Of a stretch of DNA of 64,000 nucleotides, positions 39,001-52,169 are shown one piece after another (positions within the stretch are counted from its first letter, which is position 1; each line of letters begins with the position of its first letter). The translations under genes were made by a program, and so were the position numbers. This stretch comes from Hippophae tibetana (lineage: Eukaryota > Streptophyta > Magnoliopsida > Rosales > Elaeagnaceae). The stretch spans positions 806,001 through 870,000 of the forward strand of contig JAZDXN010000024.1 in the NCBI GenBank assembly GCA_037013495.1, given 5' to 3'. Below the pieces are notes generated by a model. That model ran no database searches. It saw only the letters and a program-made list of their open reading frames with translations, and was not told the origin of the DNA.

Positions 39001-39550
39001 TTGTAATTCCTTATAACTATGATATATTTAAATGGAAATTATTATATCTTAAAATGCGAAACAATCAACATTTAGAAATTTTGTTTATTAATATTTATAT
39101 AAGAGATAAATAGTTATCATTTTTAATTATTTTATGAATTCAATATTCTTAACTTATTTATAAGTTATTCTTGTAGTGTTGGAATTTTCCGTATTGAATT
39201 TAACTTTATTTTTACCTATCTCTCCCAGAATCTAGGTTTCAAACTAATTGGAATAGTAAGAATCAAGTAAAGATGTTGAGAAATACTGTGCCCATAAACC
39301 ATAGAAATATTTGGGGTTACATAATAATATGTTTACAAATAATTTATACACCAAACTCTAGTCATTACCTTTTTCCCATTTAGTAGGATGGTAACCAAAT
39401 TCGGTTGAATTGGGCTCGGAAGCAAGACTTTCAAAGGAAAGAAAATAGTGAGAAAACATGAGTATGAATAAATAAATGGAAAAAAAACTTAAACATTTTT
39501 TTTGTCTTTTTTGCAAAGGTAGGCAAGGGAAATAAATACTCTAAATTGTA
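33052..39550. repeat. Block G, copy 2 (12 units, about 6.49 kb)
   Basis: This is the second copy of 27110-33055, following it directly. It carries one more unit than copy 1: the extra unit lies at about 36510-37050 and is marked by 'cctatatgtccc' (36541) and 'agagatataaatacttatc' (36971). All other marks recur in order, including 'ccaaacgagatggaag' near 33837, 'gatatatatttaaatgg' near 34164, 'ttgacaaaatatt' near 37149 and the 51-bp deletion near 38660. The copy ends at about 39565, where it reads 'ataactttgatat' rather than 'ataactatgatat'. Confidence 0.85.
38644..39136. repeat. Shortened unit, 51-bp deletion (copy in block G2)
   Basis: The same junction as at 32170 is present 6489 bp further on, with anchor spacing of 492 bp. 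The identical break and identical flanking variants show that it was copied with block G rather than arising again. Confidence 0.85.
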
Positions 39551-40639
39551 ATTCCTTATAACTTTGATATATTTAAATGGAAAGTTTTATATCTTAAAAT
39601 TCGAAACATTCAACATTTAGAAATTTTGCTTTTTAATTTTTATATAAGAGATAAATACTTATCATTTTTAATTATTTTATGAATTCAATATTCTTAACTT
39701 ATTTATAAGTTATTCTTGTAGTGTTGGAATTTTCCGTATTGAATTTAACTTTATTTTTACCTATCTCTCCCAGAATCTAGGTTCCAAACGAATTCGAAGA
39801 GTAAGAAGCAAGTAAGGATGTTGAGAAATATTGTGAACATAAACCATAGAAATATTTCGGGATAGGTAATAATATATTTACAAATAATTTATGCACCAAA
39901 CTCTTGTCATTACCTTTTCACATTTGGTAGGTTGGTAACCAAATTCGGTTGAATTGGGCTCGGAAGCAAGACTTTGAAAGGAAAGAAAATAGTGAGAAAA
40001 CATGAGTATGAATAAATAAATGGAAAAAAAAACTTAAACATTTTTTTGTTTTTTTTTTAAAGGTAGGCAAGGAAAATAAATACTCTAAATTGTAATTCCT
40101 TATAACTATGATATATTTAAATGGAAATTATTATATCTTAAAATGCGAAACAATCAACATTTAGAAATTTTGTTTATTAATATTTATATAAGAGATAAAT
40201 AGTTATCATTTTTAATTATTTTATGAATTCAATATTCTTAACTTATTTATAAGTTATTCTTGTAGTGTTGGAATTTTCCGTATTGAATTTAACTTTATTT
40301 TTACCTATCTCTCCCAGAATCTAGGTTCCAAACGAATTGGAAGAGTAAGAAGCAAGTAAGGATGTTGAGAAATATTGTGAACATAAACCATAGAAATATT
40401 TCGGGATAGGTAATAATATATTTACAAATAATTTATGCACCAAACTCTTGTCATTACCTTTTCACATTTGGTAGGTTGGTAACCAAATTCGGTTGAATTG
40501 GGCTCGGAAGCAAGACTTTGAAAGGAAAGAAAATAGTGAGAAAACATAAGTATGAATAAATAAATGGAAAAAAAAACTTAAACATTTTTTTTGTCTTTTT
40601 TGCAAAGTTAGGCAAGGGAAATAAATACTCTAAATTGTA

Positions 40640-43600
40640 ATTCCTTATAACTATGATATATTTAAATGGAAATTATTATATCTTAAAATGCGAAACAATC
40701 GACATTTAGAAATTTTGCTTATTAATTTTGATATAAGAGATAAATACTTATCATTTTTAATTATTTTATAAATTCAATATTCTTAACTTATTTATAAGTT
40801 ATTCTTGTAGTGTTGTAATTTTCCGTATTGAATTTAACTTTATTTTTTCCTATCTCTCCCTGAATCTAGGTTCCAAACGAATTGGAAGAGTAAGAAGCAA
40901 GTAAGGATGTTGAGAAATATTGTGAACATAAACCATAGAAATATTTCGGGATAGGTAATAATATATTTACAAATAATTTATGCACCAAACTCTTGTCATT
41001 ACCTTTTCACATTTGGTAGGTTGGTAACCAAATTCGGTTGAATTGGGCTCGGAAGCAAGACTTTGAAAGGAAAGAAATAGTGAGAAAACATGAGTATGAA
41101 TAAATAAATGGAAAAAAAAACTTAAACATTTTTTTGTTTTTTTTAAAGGTAGGCAAGGAAAATAAATACTCTAAATTGTAATTCCTTATAACTATGATAT
41201 ATTTAAATGGAAATTATTATATCTTAAAATGCGAAACAATCAACATTTAGAAATTTTGTTTATTAATATTTATATAAGAGATAAATAGTTATCATTTTTA
41301 ATTATTTTATGAATTCAATATTCTTAACTTATTTATAAGTTATTCTTGTAGTGTTGGAATTTTCCGTATTGAATTTAACTTTATTTTTACCTATCTCTCC
41401 CAGAATCTAGGTTCCAAACGAATTCGAAGAGTAAGAAGCAAGTAAGGATGTTGAGAAATATTGTGAACATAAACCATAGAAATATTTCGGGATAGGTAAT
41501 AATATATTTACAAATAATTTTAGCACCAAACTCTAGTCATTACCTTTTCCCATTTGGTTGGTTGGTAACCAAATTCGGTTGAATTGGGCTCGGAAGCAAG
41601 ACTTTGAAAGGAAAGAAAATAGTGAGAAAACATGAGTATGAATAAATAAATGGAAAAAAAAAACTTAAACATTTTTTTGTCTTTTTTGAAAAGGTAGGCA
41701 AGGAAATTAAATACTCTAAATTGTAATTCCTTATAACTATGATATATTTAAATGGAAATTATTATATCTTAAAATGCGAAACAATCAACATTTAGAAATT
41801 TTGTTTATTAATATTTATATAAGAGATAAATAGTTATCATTTTTAATTATTTTATGAATTCAATATTCTTAACTTATTTATAAGTTGTTCTTGTAGTGTT
41901 GGAATTTTCCGTATTGAATTTAAATTTATTTTTACCTATCTCTCCCAGAATCTAGGTTCCAAACGAATTCGAAGAGTAAGGAGCTAGTAAAAATGTTGAG
42001 AAATATTGTGCGAATAAACCTTTGAAATATTTCGGGCTAGGTAATAAAATGTTTACAAATAATTTATGCACCAAACTCTAGTCATTACCTTTTCCCATTT
42101 GGGTGGTTGGTAACCAAATTCGGTTGAATTAGGCTCGGAAGGAAGACTTTCAAAGGAAAGAAAATAGTCAGACAACATGAGTATGAATAAATAAATGGAA
42201 AAAAAAACTTAAACATTTTTTTTTGTCTTTTTTGCAAAGTTAGGAAAGGGAAATAAATACTCTAAATTGTAATTCCTTATAACTATGATATATTTAAATG
42301 GAAATTATTATATCTTAAAATGCGAAACAATCGACATTTGGAAATTTTGCTTATTAATTTTTATATAAGAGATAAATACTTATAATTTTAAATTATTTTA
42401 TGAATTCAATATTCTTAACATATTTATAAGTTATTCTTGTAGTGGTGGAATTTTCCGTATTGAATTTAACTTTAGTTTTACCTATCTGTCCCAGAATCAA
42501 GGTTCCAAACGAATTGGAAGAGTAAGAAGCAAGTAAGGATGTTGAGAAATATTGTGAACATAAACCATAGAAATATTTCGGGATAGGTAATAATATATTT
42601 ACAAATAATTTATGCACCAAACTCTTGTCATTACCTTTTCACATTTGGTAGGTTGGTAACCAAATTCGGTTGAATTGGGCTCGGAAGCAAGACTTTGAAA
42701 GGAAAGAAAATAGTGAGAAAACATAAGTATGAATAAATAAATGGAAAAAAAAACTTAAACATTTTTTTTGTCTTTTTTGCAAAGTTAGGCAAGGGAAATA
42801 AATACTCTAAATTGTAATTCCTTATAACTATGATATATTTAAATGGAAATTATTATATCTTAAAATGCGAAACAATCGACATTTAGAAATTTTGCTTATT
42901 AATTTTGATATAAGAGATAAATACTTATCATTTTTAATTATTTTATGAATTCAATATTCTTAACTTATTTATAAGTTATTCTTGTAGTGTTGTAATTTTC
43001 CGTATTGAATTTAACTTTATTTTTTCCTATCTCTCCCTGAATCTAGGTTCCAAACGAATTGGAAGAGTAAGAAGCAAGTAAGGATGTTGAGAAATATTGT
43101 GAACATAAACCATAGAAATATTTCGGGATAGGTAATAATATATTTACAAATAATTTATGCACCAAACTCTTGTCATTACCTTTTCACATTTGGTAGGTTG
43201 GTAACCAAATTCGGTTGAATTGGGCTCGGAAGCAAGACTTTGAAAGGAAAGAAAATAGTGAGAAAACATGAGTATGAATAAATAAATGGAAAAAAAAACT
43301 TAAACATTTTTTTGTCTTTTTTGAAAAGGTAGGCAAGGAAAATAAATACTCTAAATTGTAATTCCATATAACTATGATATATTTAAATGGAAATTATTAT
43401 ATCTTAAAATGCGAAACAATCAACATTTAGAAATTTTGTTTATTAATATTTATATAAGAGATAAATAGTTATCATTTTTAATTATTTTATGAATTCAATA
43501 TTCTTAACTTATTTATAAGTTATTCTTGTAGTGTTGGAATTTTCCGTATTGAATTTAACTTTATTTTTACCTATATGTCCCAGAATCTAGGTTCCAAACG

Positions 43601-45600
43601 AATTCGAAGAGTAAGAAGCAAGTAAGGATGTTGAGAAATATTGTGAACATAAACCATAGAAATATTTCGGGATAGGTAATAATATATTTACAAATAATTT
43701 ATGCACCAAACTCTTGTCATTACCTTTTCACATTTGGTAGGTTGGTAACCAAATTCGGTTGAATTGGGCTCGGAAGCAAGACTTTGAAAGGAAAGAAAAT
43801 AGTGAGAAAACATGAGTATGAATAAATAAATGGAAAAAAAAAACTTAAACATTTTTTTGTCTTTTTTGAAAAGGTAGGCAAGGAAAATAAATACTCTAAA
43901 TTGTAATTCCTTATAACTATGATATATTTAAATGGAAATTATTATATCTTAAAATGCGAAACAATCAACATTTAGAAATTTTGTTTATTAATATTTATAT
44001 AAGAGATATAAATACTTATCATTATTAATTATTTTATGAATTCAATATTCTTAACTTATTTATAAGTTATTCTTGTAGTGTTGTAATTTTCCGTATTGAA
44101 TTTAACTTTATTTTTACCTATCTCTCCCAGAATCTAGGTTCCAAACGAATTCGAAGAGTAAGAAGCAAGTAAGGATGTTGACAAAATATTGTGAACATAA
44201 ACCATAGAAATATTTCGGGATAGGTAATAATATATTTACAAATAATTTATGCACCAAACTCTTGTCATTACCTTTTCACATTTGGTAGGTTGGTAACCAA
44301 ATTCGGTTGAATTGGGCTCGGAAGCAAGACTTTGAAAGGAAAGAAAATAGTGAGAAAACATAAGTATGAATAAATAAATGGAAAAAAAAAACTTAAACAT
44401 TTTTTTTTGTCTTTTTTGCAAAGTTAGGCAAGGGAAATAAATACTCTAAATTGTAATTCCTTATAACTATGATATATTTAAATGGAAATTATTATATCTT
44501 AAAATGCGAAACAATCGACATTTAGAAATTTTGCTTATTAATTCTGATATAAGAGATAAATACTTATCATTTTTAATTATTTTATGAATTCAATATTCTT
44601 AACTTTATTTTTTCCTATCTCTCCCAGAATCTAGGTTCCAAACGAATTGGAAGAGTAAGAAGCAAGTAAGGATGTTGAGAAATATTGTGAACATAAACCA
44701 TAGAAATATTTCGGGATAGGTAATAATATATTTACAAATAATTTATGCACCAAACTCTTGTCATTACCTTTTCACATTTGGTAGGTTGGTAACCAAATTC
44801 GGTTGAATTGGGCTCGGAAGCAAGACTTTGAAAGGAAAGAAAATAGTGAGAAAACATGAGTATGTATAAATAAATGGAAAAAAAACTTAAACATTTTTTT
44901 GTCTTTTTTGAAAAGGTAGGCAAGGAAAATAAATACTCTAAATTGTAATTCCTTATAACTATGATATATTTAAATGGAAATTATTATATCTTAAAATGCG
45001 AAACAATCAACATTTAGAAATTTTGTTTATTAATATTTATATAAGAGATAAATAGTTATCATTTTTAATTATTTTATGAATTCAATATTCTTAACTTATT
45101 TATAAGTTATTCTTGTAGTGTTGGAATTTTCCGTATTGAATTTAACTTTATTTTTACCTATCTCTCCCAGAATCTAGGTTTCAAACTAATTGGAATAGTA
45201 AGAATCAAGTAAAGATGTTGAGAAATACTGTGCCCATAAACCATAGAAATATTTGGGGTTACATAATAATATGTTTACAAATAATTTATACACCAAACTC
45301 TAGTCATTACCTTTTTCCCATTTAGTAGGATGGTAACCAAATTCGGTTGAATTGGGCTCGGAAGCAAGACTTTCAAAGGAAAGAAAATAGTGAGAAAACA
45401 TGAGTATGAATAAATAAATGGAAAAAAAACTTAAACATTTTTTTTGTCTTTTTTGCAAAGGTAGGCAAGGGAAATAAATACTCTAAATTGTAATTCCTTA
45501 TAACTTTGATATATTTAAATGGAAAGTTTTATATCTTAAAATTCGAAACATTCAACATTTAGAAATTTTGCTTTTTAATTTTTATATAAGAGATAAATAC
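40640..45600. repeat. Block G, copy 3 (shortened)
   Basis: This third copy is shorter because of internal losses. The first part aligns to copy 2 at an offset near 7577 bp, then at 7029 bp from about 41170-41400. The shift equals one missing unit, the one with 'ccaaacgagatggaag'. From about 44190 the offset falls to 5942 bp, meaning about 1.09 kb (two units, equivalent to about 37200-38290) is absent. It keeps 'gtcagacaacatg' (42168), 'agaatcaagg' (42494), 'cctatatgtccc' (43570), 'ttgacaaaatatt' (44178) and the 51-bp deletion (about 44600). At 42418 it has 'cttaacatattta', which breaks the dyad. Confidence 0.8.
44586..45078. repeat. Shortened unit, 51-bp deletion (copy in block G3)
   Basis: This is the third copy of the same junction, with anchor spacing of 492 bp. 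Its presence confirms that 44190-45600 descends from the right end of block G. Confidence 0.85.
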
Positions 45601-47300
45601 TTATCATTTTTAATTATTTTATGAATTCAATATTCTTACCTTATTTATAAGTTATTCTTGTAGTGTTGGAATTTTCCGTATTGAATTTAACTTTATTTTT
45701 ACCTATCTCTCCCAGAATCTAGGTTGCAAACGAATTCGAAGAGTAAGAAGCAAGTAAGGATGTTGAGAAATATTGTGAACATAAACCATAGAAATATTTC
45801 GGGATAGGTAATAATATATTTACAAATAATTTATGCACCAAACTCTTGTCATTACCTTTTCACATTTGGTAGGTTGGTAACCAAATTCGGTTGAATTGGG
45901 CTCGGAAGCAAGTCTTTGAAATGAAAGAAAATAGTGAGAAAACATAAGTATGAATAAATAAATGGAAAAAAAACTTAAACATTTTTTTTGTCTTTTTTGC
46001 AAAGTTAGGCAAGGGAAATAAATACTCTAAATTGTAATTCCTTATAACTATGATATATTTAAATGGAAATTATTATATCTTAAAATGCGAAACAATCGAC
46101 ATTTAGAAATTTTGCTTATTAATTTTGATATAAGAGATAAATACTTATCATTTTTAATTATTTTATGAATTTAATATTCTTAACTTATTTATAAGTTATT
46201 CTTGTAGTGTTGGAATTTTCCGTATTGAATTTAACTTTATTTTTTCCTATCTCTCCCAGAATCTAGGTTCCAAACGAATTGGAAGAGTAAGAAGCAAGTA
46301 AGGATGTTGAGAAATATTGTGAACATAAACCATAGAAATATTTCGGGATAGGTAATAATATATTTACAAATAATTTATGCACCAAACTCTTGTCATTACC
46401 TTTTCACATTTGGTAGGTTGGTAACCAAATTCGGTTGAATTGGGCTCGGAAGCAAGACTTTGAAAGGAAAGAAAATAGTGAGAAAACATGAGTATGAATA
46501 AATAAATGGAAAAAAAAAACTTAAACATTTTTTTGTCTTTTTTGAAAAGGTAGGCAAGGAAAATAAATACTCTAAATTGTAATTCCTTATAACTATGATA
46601 TATTTAAATGGAAATTATTATATCTTAAAATGCGAAACAATCAACATTTAGAAATTTTGTTTATTAATATTTATATAAGAGATAAATAGTTATCATTTTT
46701 AATTATTTTATGAATTCAATATTCTTAACTTATTTATAAGTTATTCTTGTAGTGTTGGAATTTTCCGTATTGAATTTAACTTTATTTTTACCTATCTCTC
46801 CCAGAATCTAGGTTTCAAACTAATTGGAAGAGTAAGAATCAAGTAAAGATGTTGAGAAATATTGTGCCCATAAACCATAGAAATATTTGGGGTTACATAA
46901 TAATATGTTTACAAATAATTTATACACCAAACTCTAGTCATTACCTTTTTCCCATTTAGTAGGATGGTAACCAAATTCGGTTGAATTGGGCTCGGAAGCA
47001 AGACTTTCAAAGGAAAGAAAATAGTGAGAAAACATGAGTATGAATAAATAAATGGAAAAAAAACTTAAACATTTTTTTTGTCTTTTTTGCAAAGGTAGGC
47101 AAGGGAAATAAATACTCTAAATTGTAATTCCTTATAACTTTGATATATTTAAATGGAAATTTTTATATCTTAAAATTCGAAACATTCAACATTTAGAAAT
47201 TTTGCTTTTTAATTTTTATATAAGAGATAAATACTTATCATTTTTAATTATTTTATGAATTCAATATTCTTAACTTATTTATAAGTTATTCTTGTAGTGT
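45080..47300. repeat. Block H, copy 1 (four units)
   Basis: This block matches about 55410-57630 at an offset near 10328 bp (19 units), the longest-range pairing I found. Shared marks are 'tttcaaactaattggaatag' near 45178, 'ggggttacataataatatg' near 45254 and 46889, 'ggaaagttttatatc' near 45522, 'agtctttgaaatgaaag' near 45911 and 'ggaaatttttatatc' near 47155. The left end overlaps block G copy 3. A partial third copy lies at about 59650-60950. Confidence 0.7.
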
Positions 47301-48540
47301 TGGCATTTTCCGTATTGAATTTAACTTTATTTTTACCTATCTCTCCCAGAATCTAGGTTCCAAACGAATTCGAAGAGTAAGAAGCAAGTAAGGATGTTGA
47401 GAAATATTGTGAACATAAACCATAGAAATATTTCGGGATAGGTAATAATATATTTACAAATAATTTATGCACCAAACTCTTGTCATTACCTTTTCACATT
47501 TGGTAGGTTGGTAACCAAATTCGGTTGAATTGGGCTCGGAAGCAAGACTTTGAAAGGAAAGAAAATAGTGAGAAAACATGAGTATGAATAAATAAATGGA
47601 AAAAAAACTTAAACTTTTTTTTTGTCTTTTTTGCAAAGCTAGGCAAGGGAAATAAATACTCTAAATTGTAATTCCTTATAACTATGATATATTTAAATGG
47701 AAATTATTATATCTTAAAAAGCGAAACAAACAACATTTATAAATTTTGCTTATTAATTTTTATATAAGAGATAAATACTTATCATTTTTAATTATTTTAT
47801 GAATTCAATATTCTTAACATATTTATAAGTTATTCTTGTAGTGTTGAAATTTTCCGTATTGAATTTAACTTTATTTTTACCTATCTCTCCCAGAATCTAG
47901 GTTCCAAACGAATTCGAAGAGTAAGAAGCAAGTAAGGATGTTGAGAAATATTGTGAACATAAACCATAGAAATATTTCGGGATAGGTAATAATATATTTA
48001 CAAATAATTTATGCACCAAACTCTTGTCATTACCTTTTCACATTTGGTAGGTTGGTAACCAAATTCGGTTGAATTTGGCTCGGATGCAAGACTTTGAAAG
48101 GATAGAAAATAGTGAGAAAACATGAGTATGAATAAATAAATGGAAAAAAAAAACTTAAACATTTTTTTGTCTTTTTTGAAAAGGTAGGCAAGGAAAATAA
48201 ATACTCTAAATTGTAATTCCTTATAATATGATATATTTAAATGGAAATTATTATATCTTAAAAAGCGAAACAATCAACATTTAGAAATTTTGTTTATTAA
48301 TATTTATATAAGAGATAAATAGTTATCATTTTTAATTATTTTATGAATTCAATATTCTTACCTTATTTATAAGTTGTTCTTGTAGTGTTGGAATTTTCCG
48401 TATTGAATTTAACTTTATTTTTACCTATCTCTCCCAGAATCTAGGTTCTAAACGAATTCGAAGAGTAAGGAGCTAGTAAAGATGTTGAGAAATATTGTGC
48501 CCATAAACCTTAGAAATATTTCGGGCTAGGTAATAAAATG

Positions 48541-50170
48541 TTTACAAATAATTTATGCAACAAACTCTAGTCATTACCTTTTCCCATTTGGTTGGTTGGT
48601 AGCCAAATTCGGTTGAATTAGGCTCGGAAGGAAGACTTTCAAAGGAAAGAAAATAGTGAGAAAACATGAGTATGAATAAATAAATGGAAAAAAAACTTAA
48701 ACTTTTTTTTTTGTCTTTTTTGCAAAGTTAGGCAAGGGAAATAAATACTCTAAATTGGAATTCCTTATAACTATGATATATTTAAATGGAAATAATTATA
48801 TCTTAAAATGCGAAATAATCAACATTTAGAAAATTTGCTTATTAATTTTTATATAAGAGATAATTACTTATCATTTTTAATTATTTTATGAATTCAATAT
48901 TCTTAACTTATTTATAAGTTATTCTTAAAGTGTTGGAATTTTCCGTATTGAATTTAACTTTATTTTTACCTGTCTCTCTCAAAATCTAGGTTCCAAACGA
49001 ATTCGAAGAGTAAGAAGCAAGTAAAGATGTTGAGAAATACTGTGCCCATAAACCATAGAAATATTTCGGGTTACATAATAATATGTTTACAAATAATTTA
49101 TGCAACAAACTCTAGTCATTACCTTTTCCCATTTGGTTGGTTGGTAGCCAAATTCGGTTGAATTAGGCTCGGAAGGAAGACTTTCAAAGGAAAGAAAATA
49201 GTGAGAAAACATGAGTATGAATAAATAAATGGAAAAAAAACTTAAACTTTTTTTTTTGTCTTTTTTGCAAAGTTAGGCAAGGGAAATAAATACTCTAAAT
49301 TGGAATTCCTTATAACTATGATATATTTAAATGGAAATAATTATATCTTAAAATGCGAAATAATCAACATTTAGAAAATTTGCTTATTAATTTTTATATA
49401 ATAGATAATTACTTATCATTTTTAATTATTTTATGAATTCAATATTCTTAACTTATTTATAAGTTATTCTTAAAGTGTTGGAATTTTCCGTATTGAATTT
49501 AACTTTATTTTTACCTGTCTCTCTCAAAATCTAGGTTCCAAACGAATTCGAAGAGTAAGAAGCAAGTAAAGATGTTGAGAAATACTGTGCCCATAAACCA
49601 TAGAAATATTTCGGGTTACATAATAATATGTTTACAAATAATTTATGCAACAAAGTCTAGTCATTACCTTTTCCCATTTGGTTGGTTGGTAGCCAAATTC
49701 GGTTGAATTAGGCTCGGAAGGAAGACTTTCAAAGGAAAGAAAATAGTGAGAAAACATGAGTATGAATAAATAAATGGAAAAAAAACTTAAACTTTTTTTT
49801 TTGTCTTTTTTGCAAAGTTAGGCAAGGGAAATAAATACTCTAAATTGGAATTCCTTATAACTATGATATATTTAAATGGAAATAATTATATCTTAAAATG
49901 CGAAATAATCAACATTTAGAAAATTTGCTTATTAATTTTTATATAAGAGATAATTACTTATCATTTTTAATTATTTTATGAATTCAATATTCTTAACTTA
50001 TTTATAAGTTATTCTTAAAGTGTTGGAATTTTCCGTATTGAATTTAACTTTATTTTTACCTGTCTCTCTCAAAATCTAGGTTCCAAACGAATTCGAACAG
50101 TAAGAAGCAAGTAAAGATGTTGAGAAATACTGTGCCCATAAACCATAGAAATATTTCGGGTTACATAATA
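48541..50170. repeat. Three near-identical tandem units
   Basis: Three consecutive units (about 48541-49084, 49085-49628 and 49629-50170) differ by only a few bases that I can see over most of their length. Differences are 'ataatagataatt' at 49398 against 'aagagataatt', 'caaagtctag' at 49652 against 'caaactctag', and 'cgaacag' at 50096 against 'cgaagag'. The third unit diverges at its right end. The group is marked by 'attcttaaagtg', 'tggtagccaaattc', 'attggaattcc' (a third EcoRI site in the unit) and 'aaataattatatc'. Such closeness between direct neighbours is the most recent homogenisation in the window. Confidence 0.8.
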
Positions 50171-51990
50171 ATATGTTTGCAAATAATTTGTGCACCAAAC
50201 TCTAGTCATTACCTTTTCCCATTTGGTAGGATGGTAACCAAATTCGGTTGAATTAGGCTCGGAAGCAAGACTTTTAAAGGAAGGAAATTAGTGAGAAAAC
50301 ATGAGTATGAATAAAAAAATGGAAAAGAAAACTTAAACATCTTTTTTTGTCTTTTTTGAAAAGGTAGGCAAAGGAAATAAATACTCTAAATTGTAATTCC
50401 TTATAACTATGATATATTTAAATGGAAATTATTATATCTTAAAAAGCGAAACAATCAACATTTAGAAATTTTGTTTATTAATATTTATATAAGAGATAAA
50501 TAGTTATCATTTTTAATTATTTTATGAATTCAATATTCTTACCTTATTTATAAGTTGTTCTTGTAGTGTTGGAATTTTCAGTATTGAATTTAACTTTATT
50601 TTTACCTATCTCTCCCAGAATCTAGGTTCCAAACGAATTCGAAGAGTAAGAAGCAAGTAAGGATGTTGAGAAATATTGTGAACATAAACCATAGAAATAT
50701 TTCGGGATAGGTAATAATATATTTACAAATAATTTATGCACCAAACTCTTGTCATTACCTTTTCACATTTGGTAGGTTGGTAACCAAATTCGGTTGAATT
50801 TGGCTCGGATGCAAGACTTTGAAAGGATAGAAAATAGTGAGAAAACATGAGTATGAATAAATAAATGGAAAAAAAAAACTTAAACATTTTTTTGTCTTTT
50901 TTGAAAAGGTAGGCAAGGAAAATAAATACTCTAAATTGTAATTCCTTATAATATGATATATTTAAATGGAAATTATTATATCTTAAAAAGCGAAACAATC
51001 AACATTTAGAAATTTTGTTTATTAATATTTATATAAGAGATAAATAGTTATCATTTTTAATTATTTTATGAATTCAATATTCTTACCTTATTTATAAGTT
51101 GTTCTTGTAGTGTTGGAATTTTCCGTATTGAATTTAACTTTATTTTTACCTATCTCTCCCAGAATCTAGGTTCTAAACGAATTCGAAGAGTAAGGAGCTA
51201 GTAAAGATGTTGAGAAATATTGTGCCCATAAACCTTAGAAATATTTCGGGCTAGGTAATAAAATGTTTACAAATAATTTATGCAACAAACTCTAGTCATT
51301 ACCTTTTCCCATTTGGTTGGTTGGTAGCCAAATTCGGTTGAATTAGGCTCGGAAGGAAGACTTTCAAAGGAAAGAAAATAGTGAGAAAACATGAGTATGA
51401 ATAAATAAATGGAAAAAAAAACTTAAACTTTTTTTTTTGTCTTTTTTGCAAAGTTAGGCAAGGGAAATAAATACTCTAAATTGGAATTCCTTATAACTAT
51501 GATATATTTAAATGGAAATAATTATATCTTAAAATGCGAAATAATCAACATTTAGAAAATTTGCTTATTAATTTTTATATAAGAGATAATTACTTATCAT
51601 TTTTAATTATTTTATGAATTCAATATTCTTAACTTATTTATAAGTTATTCTTAAAGTGTTGGAATTTTCCGTATTGAATTTAACTTTATTTTTACCTGTC
51701 TCTCTCAAAATCTAGGTTCCAAACGAATTCGAAGAGTAAGAAGCAAGTAAAGATGTTGAGAAATACTGTGCCCATAAACCATAGAAATATTTCGGGTTAC
51801 ATAATAATATGTTTACAAATAATTTATGCACCAAACACTAGTCATTACCTTTTCCCATTTGGTAGGATGGTAACCAAATTCGGTTGAATTGGGCTCGGAA
51901 GCAAGACTTTGAAAGGAAAGAAAATAGTGAGAAAACATGAGTATGAATAAATAAATGGAAAAAAAACTTAAACTTTTTTTTTGTCTTTTT
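49990..51990. repeat. Block I, copy 1 (four-unit step)
   Basis: This block matches about 52170-54170 at an offset of 2180 bp. Shared marks are 'tgtttgcaaataatttgtg' near 50174, 'cttttaaaggaagg' near 50271, 'gaattttcagtattg' near 50571, 'gaatttggctcggatgc' near 50796, 'cttataatatgat' near 50945, 'ggttctaaacg' near 51169 and 'caccaaacactag' near 51828. The middle part (about 50680-51570) also matches 47950-48850 at an offset of 2725 bp. The pair parts at about 51990, where copy 1 has 'ttgcaaagg' and copy 2 has 'ttgaaaagg'. Confidence 0.85.
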
Positions 51991-52169
51991 TGCAAAGGTA
52001 GGCAATGGAAACAAATACTCTAAATCGTAATTCCTTATAACTATGATATATTTAAATGGAAATTATTATATCTTAAAATGCGAAACAATCAACATTTAGA
52101 AATTTTGTATATTAATTTTTATATAAGAGGTAAATACTTATCATTATTAATTATTTTATGAATTCAATA

